Positions 36,181 through 45,666 of a DNA stretch of 64,000 bases are shown here, in pieces (positions within the stretch are counted from its first letter, which is position 1; every line of letters starts with the position of its first letter). The notes under the pieces were generated by a model. That model was given only the letters and a program-made list of their open reading frames with translations, did no database searches and had not been told where the DNA came from. Source of the DNA: Bacteroidota bacterium. Lineage in GTDB: Bacteria; Bacteroidota; Bacteroidia; Sphingobacteriales; Sphingobacteriaceae. Location of the stretch: positions 1 to 64,000 of the forward strand of contig JABDAU010000006.1 in NCBI GenBank assembly GCA_013289045.1. Direction: 5' to 3'. The translations under genes were made by a program, and so were the position numbers.

Positions 36181-36843
36181 ATGCCGGAACCTCTGCAAAT
36201 TACAGGCTACTCTGACGAGAATTACAAAACTTTAGTAGGTGGCCCTTACGAAGTGATGATAAACCCTGAATCGTTGAAGTTGCAGCGTAGTATTGATTAC
36301 AATGAGCAGCAGCCACCCGATTCGAGTTCCACAGCGCCAAAATACCAGCATACGCAAAGCGATAAGTTCAGCTTTGACATCGTTATCGATTGTACCGGCA
36401 TTGTGGATAGTAAGCGAACTGATCTGGCCAAAGAAATAAAGACCCTTGAGGACATTGTTTTTGTATACCAGGGAAAAACCCACCGCCCTAATTTTGTAAC
36501 GATCCAATGGGGTAAAAGCGTTGTTTTTCAAGGTGTTTTGAACTCTATGGATGTGTCTTACACCTTATTCAGGCCTGACGGAAGTCCGCTGCGGGCAAAA
36601 ATATCCATGGCATTCAGCCAGTATTTGTCGCCTTCAGTTCAAAGTAAAAAAAATGGCAAACAGTCGCCCGATCTGACGCACCTGGTAACCGTAACCGATG
36701 GGCTTACCCTGCCGCAAATGTGCATCCAGGTATGGAATAATGAAAATTATTATATACAGGTAGCCAGGTTTAACGGCCTCAATAAGTTTCGGGATCTGCG
36801 GGGAATTAAAACAATGGCATTTCCACCTATTATACCCTCATAA
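36181..36843 (+). CDS. CIS tube/LysM-like baseplate adaptor (Afp7/Pvc7-like)
   Basis: This 220-residue protein has the N-terminal CIS_tube domain (GGPYEVMINPESLKLQRSID, then KFSFDIVIDCTGIVD, RPNFVTIQWG and GVLNSMDVSYTLF). The C-terminal LysM-like segment is HLVTVTDGLTLPQMCIQVW. In known eCIS it sits at the tube-baseplate junction and contacts the VgrG-like hub. The genes to either side (tube and spike) fit that place. Confidence 0.9.
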   Translation: MPEPLQITGYSDENYKTLVGGPYEVMINPESLKLQRSIDYNEQQPPDSSSTAPKYQHTQSDKFSFDIVIDCTGIVDSKRTDLAKEIKTLEDIVFVYQGKTHRPNFVTIQWGKSVVFQGVLNSMDVSYTLFRPDGSPLRAKISMAFSQYLSPSVQSKKNGKQSPDLTHLVTVTDGLTLPQMCIQVWNNENYYIQVARFNGLNKFRDLRGIKTMAFPPIIPS

Positions 36844-36845
36844 GT

Positions 36846-38645
36846 ATGGCACAGGCAACTAATATTACAAGCGGTGGGCTGGCATCTTTCAGCATAACAT
36901 CCGGCGGTTCGCCAGTTGGTGACGATGTGCGCGTACTATCTGTAAGGGTAGAAAAATTTGTAAACAAGGTATCGTCTGCAAAAATCGTAATTCTTGACGG
37001 CAACTCAACCACGGGCCTATTTGATGTAAGCTCCTCAGCTACTTTTGTTCCCGGTGCAGTGATAGAGGTACAGGCAGGGTACGATGCGGCTGTGAGTTCC
37101 ATATTTAAAGGAATTGTTACCGGGCAGCGCATTATTATTAATGATCTGCTTGGTTCTGCTCTTGAGGTCGAATGCCGTGATGAAGCTATTAAAATGACGG
37201 CAGGCCGCAAATGCCTTACGTTTTCACAGCAAACTGACAGCGATATCATATCGTCTATTATCGGTAACTATAGCGGGTTAACTGCCAACGTTACCAGTAC
37301 CGAAACGCAGTGGCCGGAGCAGGTGCAATATTATACTACAGATTGGGACTTTATGCTTGCAAGGGCCGAGATAAATGGTTTGATCATAACCACCATTGGC
37401 GGGACCGTATCGGTAATAAAGCCTGACGCGAGTACAAGCCCGGTATTAACCATTGCTTATGGTGATAATCTTTACGAATTTGATGCCGATCTTAACGCCT
37501 TAACGCAACTGCCCGGTGTAAATGCCACTGCATGGGATTACAAAAATCAGGCAGTAAGTACAGCTACTGCCAGTACCCAGATCGCCGGGCCCGGAAACCT
37601 TAGTCCCGCAAGCCTGGCGGGTATGGTGGGTATAAACGAATATCAGCTGCAAACTTCGGGGCCTTTGGAAACTGCCGATCTCACTAACTGGTGCAATGCG
37701 CAGCTTATAAAGGGCGAGTACTCGAAAATACAGGGCAGGGTAACATACCAGGGATCGGCGCTTGCTGATATTGCTACTTACGTTACCTTGCAAGGCTTGG
37801 GCGACCGTTTTAACGGAGATCATTTTATTTCGGGCATAACCCATAACCTTTCGGATGGTAACTGGATAACCGAAGCCTCGCTGGGGCTTTCGCCAATCTG
37901 GTTTATTGATGAACCCGATATCATGTCGGCCCCTGCTTCAGGCTTGCTTCCCGGGGCGCGCGGATTAATTAATGGCACAGTTAAGCAGATCTATGAGGAC
38001 CCCGACAGCCAGTATCGCATATTGGTAAACGTTCCGTTGTTTGACCAGAACGGGGCCGGTATATGGGCAAGACTGGCTAATTTTTATTCTACTGCTAATG
38101 GCGGTGCATTTTTCTTACCGGAGGTGGGTGATGAGGTAGTCCTTGGCTTTCTAAACGAAGATCCCCGTTACCCGGTGATACTCGGCAGCATGTACAGTAG
38201 TCCGTCAAACAAGCCTTTTAACACTTTACAGCCCAACCAAAATAACACGCTCAAAGCAATAGTGTCAAAATCGGGGATGTATGTTCAGTTTGATGACGAG
38301 AATATTGTCCTTACCCTAAATACGCCCGCTAAAAATACGGTGATATTAAGCGATAAGGAGAATCAGATCACTATTCAGGATGATAATAACAACAGCATTG
38401 TCATGTCGGCTAGTGGCATAACCATTAAAAGCGAAAAGGATATCACAATACAGGCCGATCAAAAAGTAAATATAACAGGTAGCCAGGGTATTAGCCTTAC
38501 GGCCGATGGAGGAGACATACAGTTAAACGGTATTAATATAAAAGAAACTGCCGACAGCCAGTATTCGGCAACGGGGGGCGAAACTGCCCAGGTGAGCAGC
38601 GGGATGGAACTGAAACTGGCCAGTGCAATGATCATGATTAATTAA
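36846..38645 (+). CDS. VgrG-like spike/hub protein (Afp8/Pvc8-like)
   Basis: This 599-residue protein combines gp27-like hub domains (about 1-340) with a gp5-like OB fold and spike. Motifs include VRVEKFVNKVSSAKIVILDG, the OB part GLINGTVKQIYEDPDSQYRI with ANGGAFFLPEVGDEVVLGFL and DPRYPVILGSMYSSP, and a beta-helix of repeats near the end (TIKSEKDITIQADQKVNITG). It forms the trimeric central spike under the tube. It starts 2 bases after the adaptor and is followed 6 bases later by the PAAR tip. Confidence 0.94.
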   Translation: MAQATNITSGGLASFSITSGGSPVGDDVRVLSVRVEKFVNKVSSAKIVILDGNSTTGLFDVSSSATFVPGAVIEVQAGYDAAVSSIFKGIVTGQRIIINDLLGSALEVECRDEAIKMTAGRKCLTFSQQTDSDIISSIIGNYSGLTANVTSTETQWPEQVQYYTTDWDFMLARAEINGLIITTIGGTVSVIKPDASTSPVLTIAYGDNLYEFDADLNALTQLPGVNATAWDYKNQAVSTATASTQIAGPGNLSPASLAGMVGINEYQLQTSGPLETADLTNWCNAQLIKGEYSKIQGRVTYQGSALADIATYVTLQGLGDRFNGDHFISGITHNLSDGNWITEASLGLSPIWFIDEPDIMSAPASGLLPGARGLINGTVKQIYEDPDSQYRILVNVPLFDQNGAGIWARLANFYSTANGGAFFLPEVGDEVVLGFLNEDPRYPVILGSMYSSPSNKPFNTLQPNQNNTLKAIVSKSGMYVQFDDENIVLTLNTPAKNTVILSDKENQITIQDDNNNSIVMSASGITIKSEKDITIQADQKVNITGSQGISLTADGGDIQLNGINIKETADSQYSATGGETAQVSSGMELKLASAMIMIN

Positions 38646-38651
38646 AAATAT

Positions 38652-38951
38652 ATGCCACCAGCAGCAAGATTAACTGATTTTCATGAATGCCCGATGGAAA
38701 CGCCGGCGCCTGTTCCGATACCGCATGTAGGCGGCCCTGTTATAGGCCCCGGCGAACCGACTGTGCTTATTGGTGGATTGCCCGCAGCACGCGAAGGGGA
38801 TATGCTTGTATGCGTTGGCCCGCCGGATTCGATCGTAATGGGATCGGCTACGGTTTTGATAGGCGGTATGCCCGCAGCGCGGGTAGGCGACTCTACCGCG
38901 CATGGCGGTACTATTTTATTGGGGGATTTTACAGTTATGATAGGTGGATAA
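38652..38951 (+). CDS. PAAR-domain spike tip protein
   Basis: This 99-residue protein consists almost wholly of PAAR repeats. It begins MPPAARLTDFHECP, has internal TVLIGGLPAAREGDML and TVLIGGMPAARVGDST, then AHGGTILLGDFTVMIGG. Histidines and a cysteine at the usual metal-binding places are present. It sharpens the VgrG spike. No effector is fused to it. It overlaps the gp25 gene by eight bases. Confidence 0.95.
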   Translation: MPPAARLTDFHECPMETPAPVPIPHVGGPVIGPGEPTVLIGGLPAAREGDMLVCVGPPDSIVMGSATVLIGGMPAARVGDSTAHGGTILLGDFTVMIGG

Positions 38952-39369
38952 TCATGTTATTATACAAGAGAAGAACTTTCTGGGATCGGGGTGGTCGTTC
39001 CCGGTAAGTTTTTCGGCGGATACTTACCAGGTAAGCCTAACCGCCTATGAGGCAAATATCAATGAGTCGATGAGGCTGATACTTTTTACAGCAACCGGCG
39101 AAAGAAATATGGAGCCGGATTTTGGCGCAGGGCTACAGCGATTTTTTTTCAGAAAAATGGATGAAACGCTTAAGGGAGAGATGATCAATATCATCAAAAT
39201 GTCATTACTTCTTAACGAGCCAAGAATAAACGTAACAAATGTTGATGTGGAGTTTACCGATACAGCTAACGGTATGGTAGAGATCATGATCGACTACACA
39301 TACATACAAGCCAATACAAGGCACAATCATACGTTCCCGTTTTCCATAATGGAGGGAACAAACTTATAA
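38944..39369 (+). CDS. GPW/gp25-family baseplate wedge protein
   Basis: This 141-residue homologue of T4 gp25 starts the sheath and ties it to the baseplate. It has FLGSGWSFPVSF at the N-terminus, the core EANINESMRLILFTATGERN and MEPDFGAGLQRFFFRKMDE, then LNEPRINVTNVDVEF. The conserved EPR motif is present. A GTG start overlapping the PAAR stop is used, because no in-frame ATG lies before the conserved region. Confidence 0.92.
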   Translation: MDNHVIIQEKNFLGSGWSFPVSFSADTYQVSLTAYEANINESMRLILFTATGERNMEPDFGAGLQRFFFRKMDETLKGEMINIIKMSLLLNEPRINVTNVDVEFTDTANGMVEIMIDYTYIQANTRHNHTFPFSIMEGTNL

Positions 39370-39373
39370 TGAA

Positions 39374-42300
39374 ATGATAAGCGGAATTGATCAGAATAGC
39401 GCATACAACTCGTTGAAAAACGCTCTTGTTCCTGCTGCCAACTTAATTGATGGCAGGAACGAAGAAGATATGCTCTGCTTTCTGGCCAATTTTGCATCCG
39501 TTATAAATTTCTATAACCAGGATAATAACGTGCAGGGAAACTGGGCGCCGTTTATTTTGAAAGATCCTGTTTTTCTTACTGCTATGATCAGCAGGACAAA
39601 CTATAAGGAGTTGTATGCCTTGTTTCTCAATAACTGCAAAACCCTGGGCACCTGTTTAACTACCGGGGCCGAAAGCCGCGCCAATACTGTCGATTTTATT
39701 TCTTTATCATTTAACCGGCTGTTTGAGCAGATTGACCGCGTTTATCAGCAGTTCAGGTACTGGATATTTTACATGGAAAAATCGCATGTTCAATATGAGT
39801 TCAAGAGATATGTTACCACCAACATCCGCGATCACTATAGCCAATACTTCTGGGCGCTCATTTCGCTTAAAGAGGCAATGCATAAGGCACACATTGTTCG
39901 TGGGGTAACCATGCCGTTCAACCCAGGTGATGAAATCAGTAATTATACCGAAAAAATAATTTGGGAAACCGGCATGGGCAAAGCGCCCTATTGGGAAGTA
40001 CTTGATATGGGCCACCGGCTTACTGCAAGTACCCCGCCCTTAGCGGTGCTGGATGTTTTGCAGAGAACCGGAGAAATTGTTTTTGATTTTTTTGAAAAAT
40101 GCATCAATAACGCCTCAAAAGAATACGATTACCTCAAAAATAAAAAAAGCAGTTACCCGGATACGTTGCTGCTGCGTGGCATGGTGCATTTGTTAAAACA
40201 GCACCAAAGTCAGCTAAACGGCATATCAAAAAAACATCTTGATTTTTACTATCGCGATATTTTGCAGCAACAGCCCCTGCCCGGCTCGCCGGATAGCGCT
40301 TATCTTTCGGCAACACTCGCCAAACCAGGCGCAATGTTTACGCTGCCAGCAAACACTTTATTTAACGCAGGCACAGACAGCCAGAAGCAACCTGTAGTAT
40401 TTTCAAACCCTGCACCTGTACAGTTTAACCCGGGCGTTATTACAAATCTTACTACCTTGTCTGTATCACCGTTTGCAACAGGCGGCAAAGGCATTTATTT
40501 AAATACGATACCCGTTCCCGGCACGGTTCAAAAAGATCAGCAAGGCAATGTTACCGGGTTTAACACTTTTGGCAATACCAGTAACCAAGGTACGTTAATA
40601 ACTACCGGGATAACGTTTGCGTCGCCCATGTTCTTGCTGATGGAGGGGACCAGGATCATCACCCTGACTATTACCTGCACCGATAATATTGATAAGGCGA
40701 TACTTAAAGGTGCGACATATTATTTTAGCACCGTTACCGATTGGCTGCCGGTAAAAACAGTTAATATAAACACACTAACTGATCACCCTAATGTGCTGAC
40801 GCTGACCTTTCAGCTTGATGCAACATATCCTCCGATAGAACCATTTAAAAAAAACCCGGACCTGCTGGAAACACCATGGCCGCTTTTTAAAATGCAGTTT
40901 AAAACTGTTCCTAACCCGGCTCAGCCACCGGTTATTAAAGAACTGCAGATAGATGTTACTGCACATGGCGTTAAGGGCCTGCAGCTGTATAATGATTCAG
41001 GTGCCCTAAGCACAAAGGCGGCATTTCCGTTTATGGGCCAGGCGCCCATGCAGGGCGCAAATTTTTTCGTTGGCAGCAGCGAGATATTCAGTAAGCCGGT
41101 AAAAAGTTTTTCACTTGAAATTGACTGGAACAGCCTGCCCCCCGATTTTGCGGCGTATTACCTGCTATACAATGAATACCTGAACGGCGACATGGATATC
41201 CCTGATCCCGCTAAGCCATGCTGGCTAAAAAGGCTTAAAAATTACATTGCCGGGAAAAAGCAGGATAACCAGTTGAATGACGATCCATTAAAGTTGTATT
41301 TCGATAATTGTTGTTTTACTGCCGCTTTCCAGGTATTGCAACAGCAAAAATGGGCAGGTTTAAACCTTCAGAATACCGTAACATGCGATAGCGGAACGGC
41401 AACCCCAAAAACTGATAATATTGATACAGGCACTAATGTGTTTTCTGTTGCAAAAGAGGCGTTAAGTGCAAATTCGATATACAAATATGTTCCCGGCGAC
41501 ACAGGCTTTTTGCCCGATGTTAGTTTGCAAAGCGCCCCGCTCAAGTATACAGGGCAAAATGTAAGCGGGTTTATAAAGATGACGCTTACCGGGCCGGTTT
41601 ACGGCTTCGGCTCGTTGTTGTATCCCGATATCGTTTTTCAGATCACATTGGATAATGCCCGGTTAATAGCCGATTCCGATCCGCCTGCGTTTACAACCAT
41701 GGTGCCTAAACCCTTTGTGCCCAAAGCTTCGTCAATATCGGCTACATACGGTGCTACAACGATAATGAATTTTGCAACACCGGATAGTACCTATCCGTTG
41801 CAATGTTTTTTATATACGCCCTTTCAAAACTATAAGGTATTTGATGCCGGTAGCGGTATAACTTCATACAACTATATTTTTAACTGCGACGGGAAAACCG
41901 AAAAAACCGGCATACCCATGTTTTCGCCCCTAAGCAGCAGCGGGTACCTATTTATGGGTATTGAAAAACTTTTTTCTCCCGGCCAGTTAAATCTTTATTT
42001 TGAACTGGCCAGGATATATGCGCTTACCAGCACAAATGCTGCTGTTACATACTCATATCTGAGCACATCAGGCTGGAAAAAGCTCACAGTTCTTGCCGAT
42101 GGAACCAGTAATTTCAGTTGCTCCGGTATCATTAAAATAGATGTCCCGGCGGATATTGATTATAATAGTTTACAAGGCCAGCCAGCTAAATGTTGGTTAG
42201 CTATATCGATGCCGGTTCCGGTTCCGCCACTCACTTATACAAATCCGCTTACCTATGCAAATACCGTTTTTTGCACCACTAACGGCTTTGTGGCGTGCCG

Positions 42301-43072
42301 TATAGGGCAGCAGCAAGGCGCATCGGTTACACATATTGCAGCTGCTTCAATTTCAAAAACATTGTCTGCCGTACCTCAGCTTGCCACTATACAGCAGCCT
42401 TTTCCTTCTTTTGGAGGCAAGGTAGAAGAAACCGGCACGCAGATGAACCTTCGCGTAAGCAACAGGTTGAAAACCAAGGGCCGGGCATCATCAACTGACG
42501 ATTTCTTTCGCATTATTGCCCAGTCTTTTCCTGATGTTTTTTACTCCAAAGCAGTTTTTAACCATACAACTAATGTGAATGAGGTATACCTGGTCAAGGC
42601 CTTTTCCGGCCCCCAGGTTGCCGGAGCATTTACGCCGCTGATGACTGCCTGCGACGAAGAAAAGATCCGGGAACTGCTTATCGCAAAATCATCGTGCTTT
42701 ATTGGTATAACAACATCAAATTTTATCTTTCAGTTTGTTAAGGTAGCGCTCGACCTGGTAGCCATTCAGGACAGTTCGGCTAACGAAATTGCTGCCCGGG
42801 TAGAGCAGGAACTTAACCTGTTCCTCTCGCCCTGGATATCATCAGACGGCCCGCAGGTAACTATTGATACTGCGATCACCGCTGTACAGATAGCCACCTT
42901 TGTAGCTTCTTTGAGTGGCGTTTTACAAGTAAATAATGTGCGTTTACAAACCTGGACCGAGCCGGCAACTGGCCCGGCGGACGCGCCATTCGAAACAACA
43001 GTGAAACCATTCAAACCCTCTATGCTATTGGTTTCCGCCCTTGATCACACTATTAATTGTATGCCGTTATGA
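39374..43072 (+). CDS. large baseplate J/gp47-like wedge protein (Afp11/Pvc11-like)
   Basis: This 1232-residue baseplate component has a helical N-terminal third, a long beta-rich middle (about 300-1000), and a C-terminal part typical of baseplate J proteins. That part includes DDFFRIIAQSFPDVFYSKAV, VNEVYLVKAFSG and ARVEQELNLFLSPWISSDGP, ending with strands VLQVNNVRLQTW. It starts 4 bases after gp25 and overlaps the next wedge gene by four bases (ATGA). With that gene it should form the wedges around the hub. The family assignment is by motif and position; the middle region is divergent. Confidence 0.8.
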   Translation: MISGIDQNSAYNSLKNALVPAANLIDGRNEEDMLCFLANFASVINFYNQDNNVQGNWAPFILKDPVFLTAMISRTNYKELYALFLNNCKTLGTCLTTGAESRANTVDFISLSFNRLFEQIDRVYQQFRYWIFYMEKSHVQYEFKRYVTTNIRDHYSQYFWALISLKEAMHKAHIVRGVTMPFNPGDEISNYTEKIIWETGMGKAPYWEVLDMGHRLTASTPPLAVLDVLQRTGEIVFDFFEKCINNASKEYDYLKNKKSSYPDTLLLRGMVHLLKQHQSQLNGISKKHLDFYYRDILQQQPLPGSPDSAYLSATLAKPGAMFTLPANTLFNAGTDSQKQPVVFSNPAPVQFNPGVITNLTTLSVSPFATGGKGIYLNTIPVPGTVQKDQQGNVTGFNTFGNTSNQGTLITTGITFASPMFLLMEGTRIITLTITCTDNIDKAILKGATYYFSTVTDWLPVKTVNINTLTDHPNVLTLTFQLDATYPPIEPFKKNPDLLETPWPLFKMQFKTVPNPAQPPVIKELQIDVTAHGVKGLQLYNDSGALSTKAAFPFMGQAPMQGANFFVGSSEIFSKPVKSFSLEIDWNSLPPDFAAYYLLYNEYLNGDMDIPDPAKPCWLKRLKNYIAGKKQDNQLNDDPLKLYFDNCCFTAAFQVLQQQKWAGLNLQNTVTCDSGTATPKTDNIDTGTNVFSVAKEALSANSIYKYVPGDTGFLPDVSLQSAPLKYTGQNVSGFIKMTLTGPVYGFGSLLYPDIVFQITLDNARLIADSDPPAFTTMVPKPFVPKASSISATYGATTIMNFATPDSTYPLQCFLYTPFQNYKVFDAGSGITSYNYIFNCDGKTEKTGIPMFSPLSSSGYLFMGIEKLFSPGQLNLYFELARIYALTSTNAAVTYSYLSTSGWKKLTVLADGTSNFSCSGIIKIDVPADIDYNSLQGQPAKCWLAISMPVPVPPLTYTNPLTYANTVFCTTNGFVACRIGQQQGASVTHIAAASISKTLSAVPQLATIQQPFPSFGGKVEETGTQMNLRVSNRLKTKGRASSTDDFFRIIAQSFPDVFYSKAVFNHTTNVNEVYLVKAFSGPQVAGAFTPLMTACDEEKIRELLIAKSSCFIGITTSNFIFQFVKVALDLVAIQDSSANEIAARVEQELNLFLSPWISSDGPQVTIDTAITAVQIATFVASLSGVLQVNNVRLQTWTEPATGPADAPFETTVKPFKPSMLLVSALDHTINCMPL

Positions 43073-45666
43073 AACAGCAATTATATATTGAAGATCATCA
43101 GTTGCCGGAAACACAGGATTTTCAGGCGCTTAAATCGTCGGCACTCGATTTTCTTAAAACATGTAGTGGCAGCGAATGGACAAACTTCAATCCGAGCGAC
43201 CCGGGCATCACTATCCTGGATCAGGTTTGCTTTGCCTTAACAGAACTGGGATATTGTAACGATTTCCCGATAGAAGACATTTTGACGAATACCAAGGGCC
43301 GTATTGTTACAAAAGATCAGTTTTACCTGCCGCAAACGATACTTACGACCAGCCCGGTAACTGCCGATGATTACCGGAAATACCTTATAGATAGTAACCA
43401 GGAGATAAAAAACGCTATTGTTATCGCTTCCCCCGGCATCCCGCCTTACATGCGGTACATATACCATGTGTTTTTGCTGCTTGACGAGCGTTTGAGCGAA
43501 ACTGAAAAGAATGATGTGTGCACGGCTGCGTATTACAGCCTCAATAAAAGCCGCAACATAGGCGAATTATTTTTAGGTCCACAGCCGGTCAGCGTGTTCC
43601 CGGTCGCCATTAGCGGGCATATTGACATTGACAACCAGGCGCAGCTTAATGAAACGCTTGCGGCCATTAACAATGCCGTGCAGCAATATATTTTCCCAAC
43701 CGCTACGCAGCAAGGGTTTGACCGTTTGCGCCAGGAAGGATACACTACTTCAGATATTTTTGACGGTCCGTTACTCATAAACGGGTGGTTTACACCACAA
43801 ACTTTAGGTGTTAAAAGGTCGAAATTGAATGCGATGGACCTGATGAACATCATCTGCAAAGTAAAAGGTGTTGAGCAGGTAGGGCAACTGGGTTTGAATG
43901 TAAATGGCAAAGCTATAGACGAACTAATAATACCGCCAGGCAAACTGCCGTCGTTAGATCTGCAGGCCTCACTTTCAGCGGATCTCAAGATTGTATATAA
44001 AGGCCATGCGGTTACAGCAAATAATATTGTTAAGCAAACTAATAAGCCGCACGGTATCAAAACAGGTAATGTATACCTCGACCTGGTTGAACAGAATGAT
44101 CAGGTTAAATCGGGCCGGTACCGGGATATTGATAGTTATTATTCCATTCAGAACACTTTCCCGGCGATATTTGCCACTGGCGGCGATTCCTCCGTTGGCG
44201 ATTCCACCAAATACGTAACCGCGCAAACAAGGCAGTTAAAGGCATATCTCACTTTGTTCGATCAGGTTTTGGCCAACCAGTTTGCACAGTTGGCAGGTGT
44301 AAGGCACTTGTTCTCTTTCAGAAATTCTCTTACTGCCGACCCTACCGACGAGATGGAATATTACAGTGCGATGGGTGTTGCGCAAAAAGCGTATCCCGAA
44401 TACCCGGCACCCTATGTTTATTTTTCGCCAACGTACTATTACCGTTCGCTTTATGATGTGCCCAATATCCGCCCGCTATTGAAAGATAATGATGTTAAGC
44501 GGTTTTATTCAGTACAGCAAACTTTAACACAGGTGGAGCAGGATAGCTGGGAAGCCTTTAAGCATGATCCATACAACGCATATATACACTGCTTAGCCGA
44601 ATTTATAGAGAATGAATCTATCAGTATTACGCGCCGTAATGCTATGCTCGATCATTTACTGGCCCGGCATGGTGAGTCGCCCCTGGAAATAGATGAAATG
44701 CTTAACGGCTCGGTATATAGTGGCGACACCGCTAAAGATCTGGTTATTTTTAAAAGTTTGTACCTGCAAAACCTAGGGCTTTTGTCGTACTTCAGGCAAA
44801 AGGGTTACAACCCGCTTGCAGCAAAAAAAATACTGCCTGTGCCTGGATCCATTTCGCCTGATTTTGAAGAGCAGATATTAAGTGGTAATAACCGCGATTT
44901 TATCTTTGATTCCTCAAAAATTGATCATCTCGAAAAACTTACTGTAACTGATTTTGACAATTATTCGGCTATTGAATTAAAGCTGTGCTTGTTTTTTGGC
45001 CTGCGGATAGTGTACCTGAATTTTATACTTTGTAATTACAGCAACCCCGTACAACAGGATAATATCAGGCACGGCATGTGGATGATCATGCAGCGTAAAG
45101 GGTTAATACTTGTTGAAAACGGATTACTGCAAAAAAACTTTAGCTACCAGGTTATCATTACAAAGAGTGTAGAAACAGGGCCATGGTTCCAGGCAGGTAG
45201 TTCATTAAACTATAATGAAGCCTGGGAAATTGTACAGGCGTTTACAGATGAGAAAGATAATACTGGCGACTATGAAAACAGCGGTATTGTAGCGGACGGA
45301 AAGCAGTATAAATTGACTGAACTCAAAGAACCTCAGGAGCATAATAAATTTTTCAAGCACATCCCGGGATCGTCTTATTATTTCACGGTAAAAATCGACG
45401 GTAAGTATGAACTTGAACGGTTTGATGAGTTTCCTGTGTTTAAAAGTGACCTGGAGTTTATATTTCCGGCTTTTATTTTACCGCCCGAAAATGAAGCTTT
45501 TGAAAAAAGGATCAGATATTTTTTAACGCAATGCCTGCCGGTACACCTTACCTACGACGTGCACTTTTTAGGCAGTGAGCAGTTACAGGCTTTTATACCC
45601 GCATTTATCTATTGCCATAATCAATTAATATTTAAACCAAAACATCATCATCATGGAACAGCGTAA
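43069..45666 (+). CDS. second baseplate wedge protein (Afp12/Pvc12-like)
   Basis: This protein of about 865 residues has an N-terminus with WTNFNPSDPGITILDQVCFA followed by LTELGYCNDFPIEDIL, a pattern seen in baseplate J-like and Afp12-like proteins. The rest is a mixed alpha/beta wedge protein with an aromatic-rich centre (PYVYFSPTYYYRSLYDVPNI). It ends in a natural His-rich tail (KPKHHHHGTA). The ATG overlapping the previous stop was chosen over an upstream TTG. The C-terminus overlaps the next gene by 14 bases. Confidence 0.78.
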   Translation: MKQQLYIEDHQLPETQDFQALKSSALDFLKTCSGSEWTNFNPSDPGITILDQVCFALTELGYCNDFPIEDILTNTKGRIVTKDQFYLPQTILTTSPVTADDYRKYLIDSNQEIKNAIVIASPGIPPYMRYIYHVFLLLDERLSETEKNDVCTAAYYSLNKSRNIGELFLGPQPVSVFPVAISGHIDIDNQAQLNETLAAINNAVQQYIFPTATQQGFDRLRQEGYTTSDIFDGPLLINGWFTPQTLGVKRSKLNAMDLMNIICKVKGVEQVGQLGLNVNGKAIDELIIPPGKLPSLDLQASLSADLKIVYKGHAVTANNIVKQTNKPHGIKTGNVYLDLVEQNDQVKSGRYRDIDSYYSIQNTFPAIFATGGDSSVGDSTKYVTAQTRQLKAYLTLFDQVLANQFAQLAGVRHLFSFRNSLTADPTDEMEYYSAMGVAQKAYPEYPAPYVYFSPTYYYRSLYDVPNIRPLLKDNDVKRFYSVQQTLTQVEQDSWEAFKHDPYNAYIHCLAEFIENESISITRRNAMLDHLLARHGESPLEIDEMLNGSVYSGDTAKDLVIFKSLYLQNLGLLSYFRQKGYNPLAAKKILPVPGSISPDFEEQILSGNNRDFIFDSSKIDHLEKLTVTDFDNYSAIELKLCLFFGLRIVYLNFILCNYSNPVQQDNIRHGMWMIMQRKGLILVENGLLQKNFSYQVIITKSVETGPWFQAGSSLNYNEAWEIVQAFTDEKDNTGDYENSGIVADGKQYKLTELKEPQEHNKFFKHIPGSSYYFTVKIDGKYELERFDEFPVFKSDLEFIFPAFILPPENEAFEKRIRYFLTQCLPVHLTYDVHFLGSEQLQAFIPAFIYCHNQLIFKPKHHHHGTA

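Noticed and set aside
36846-38951. Type VI secretion system, suggested by VgrG and PAAR
   Set aside because: No TssJ/L/M membrane complex, ClpV or TssB/TssC pair occurs. The sheath is a single phage-like gene and the ATPase is of the Afp15 type.
45630-45664. His-rich CATCATCATCATG tract as an engineered tag or repeat
   Set aside because: It encodes four natural His codons at the end of the wedge gene and overlaps the next start codon; there is no sign of vector sequence.
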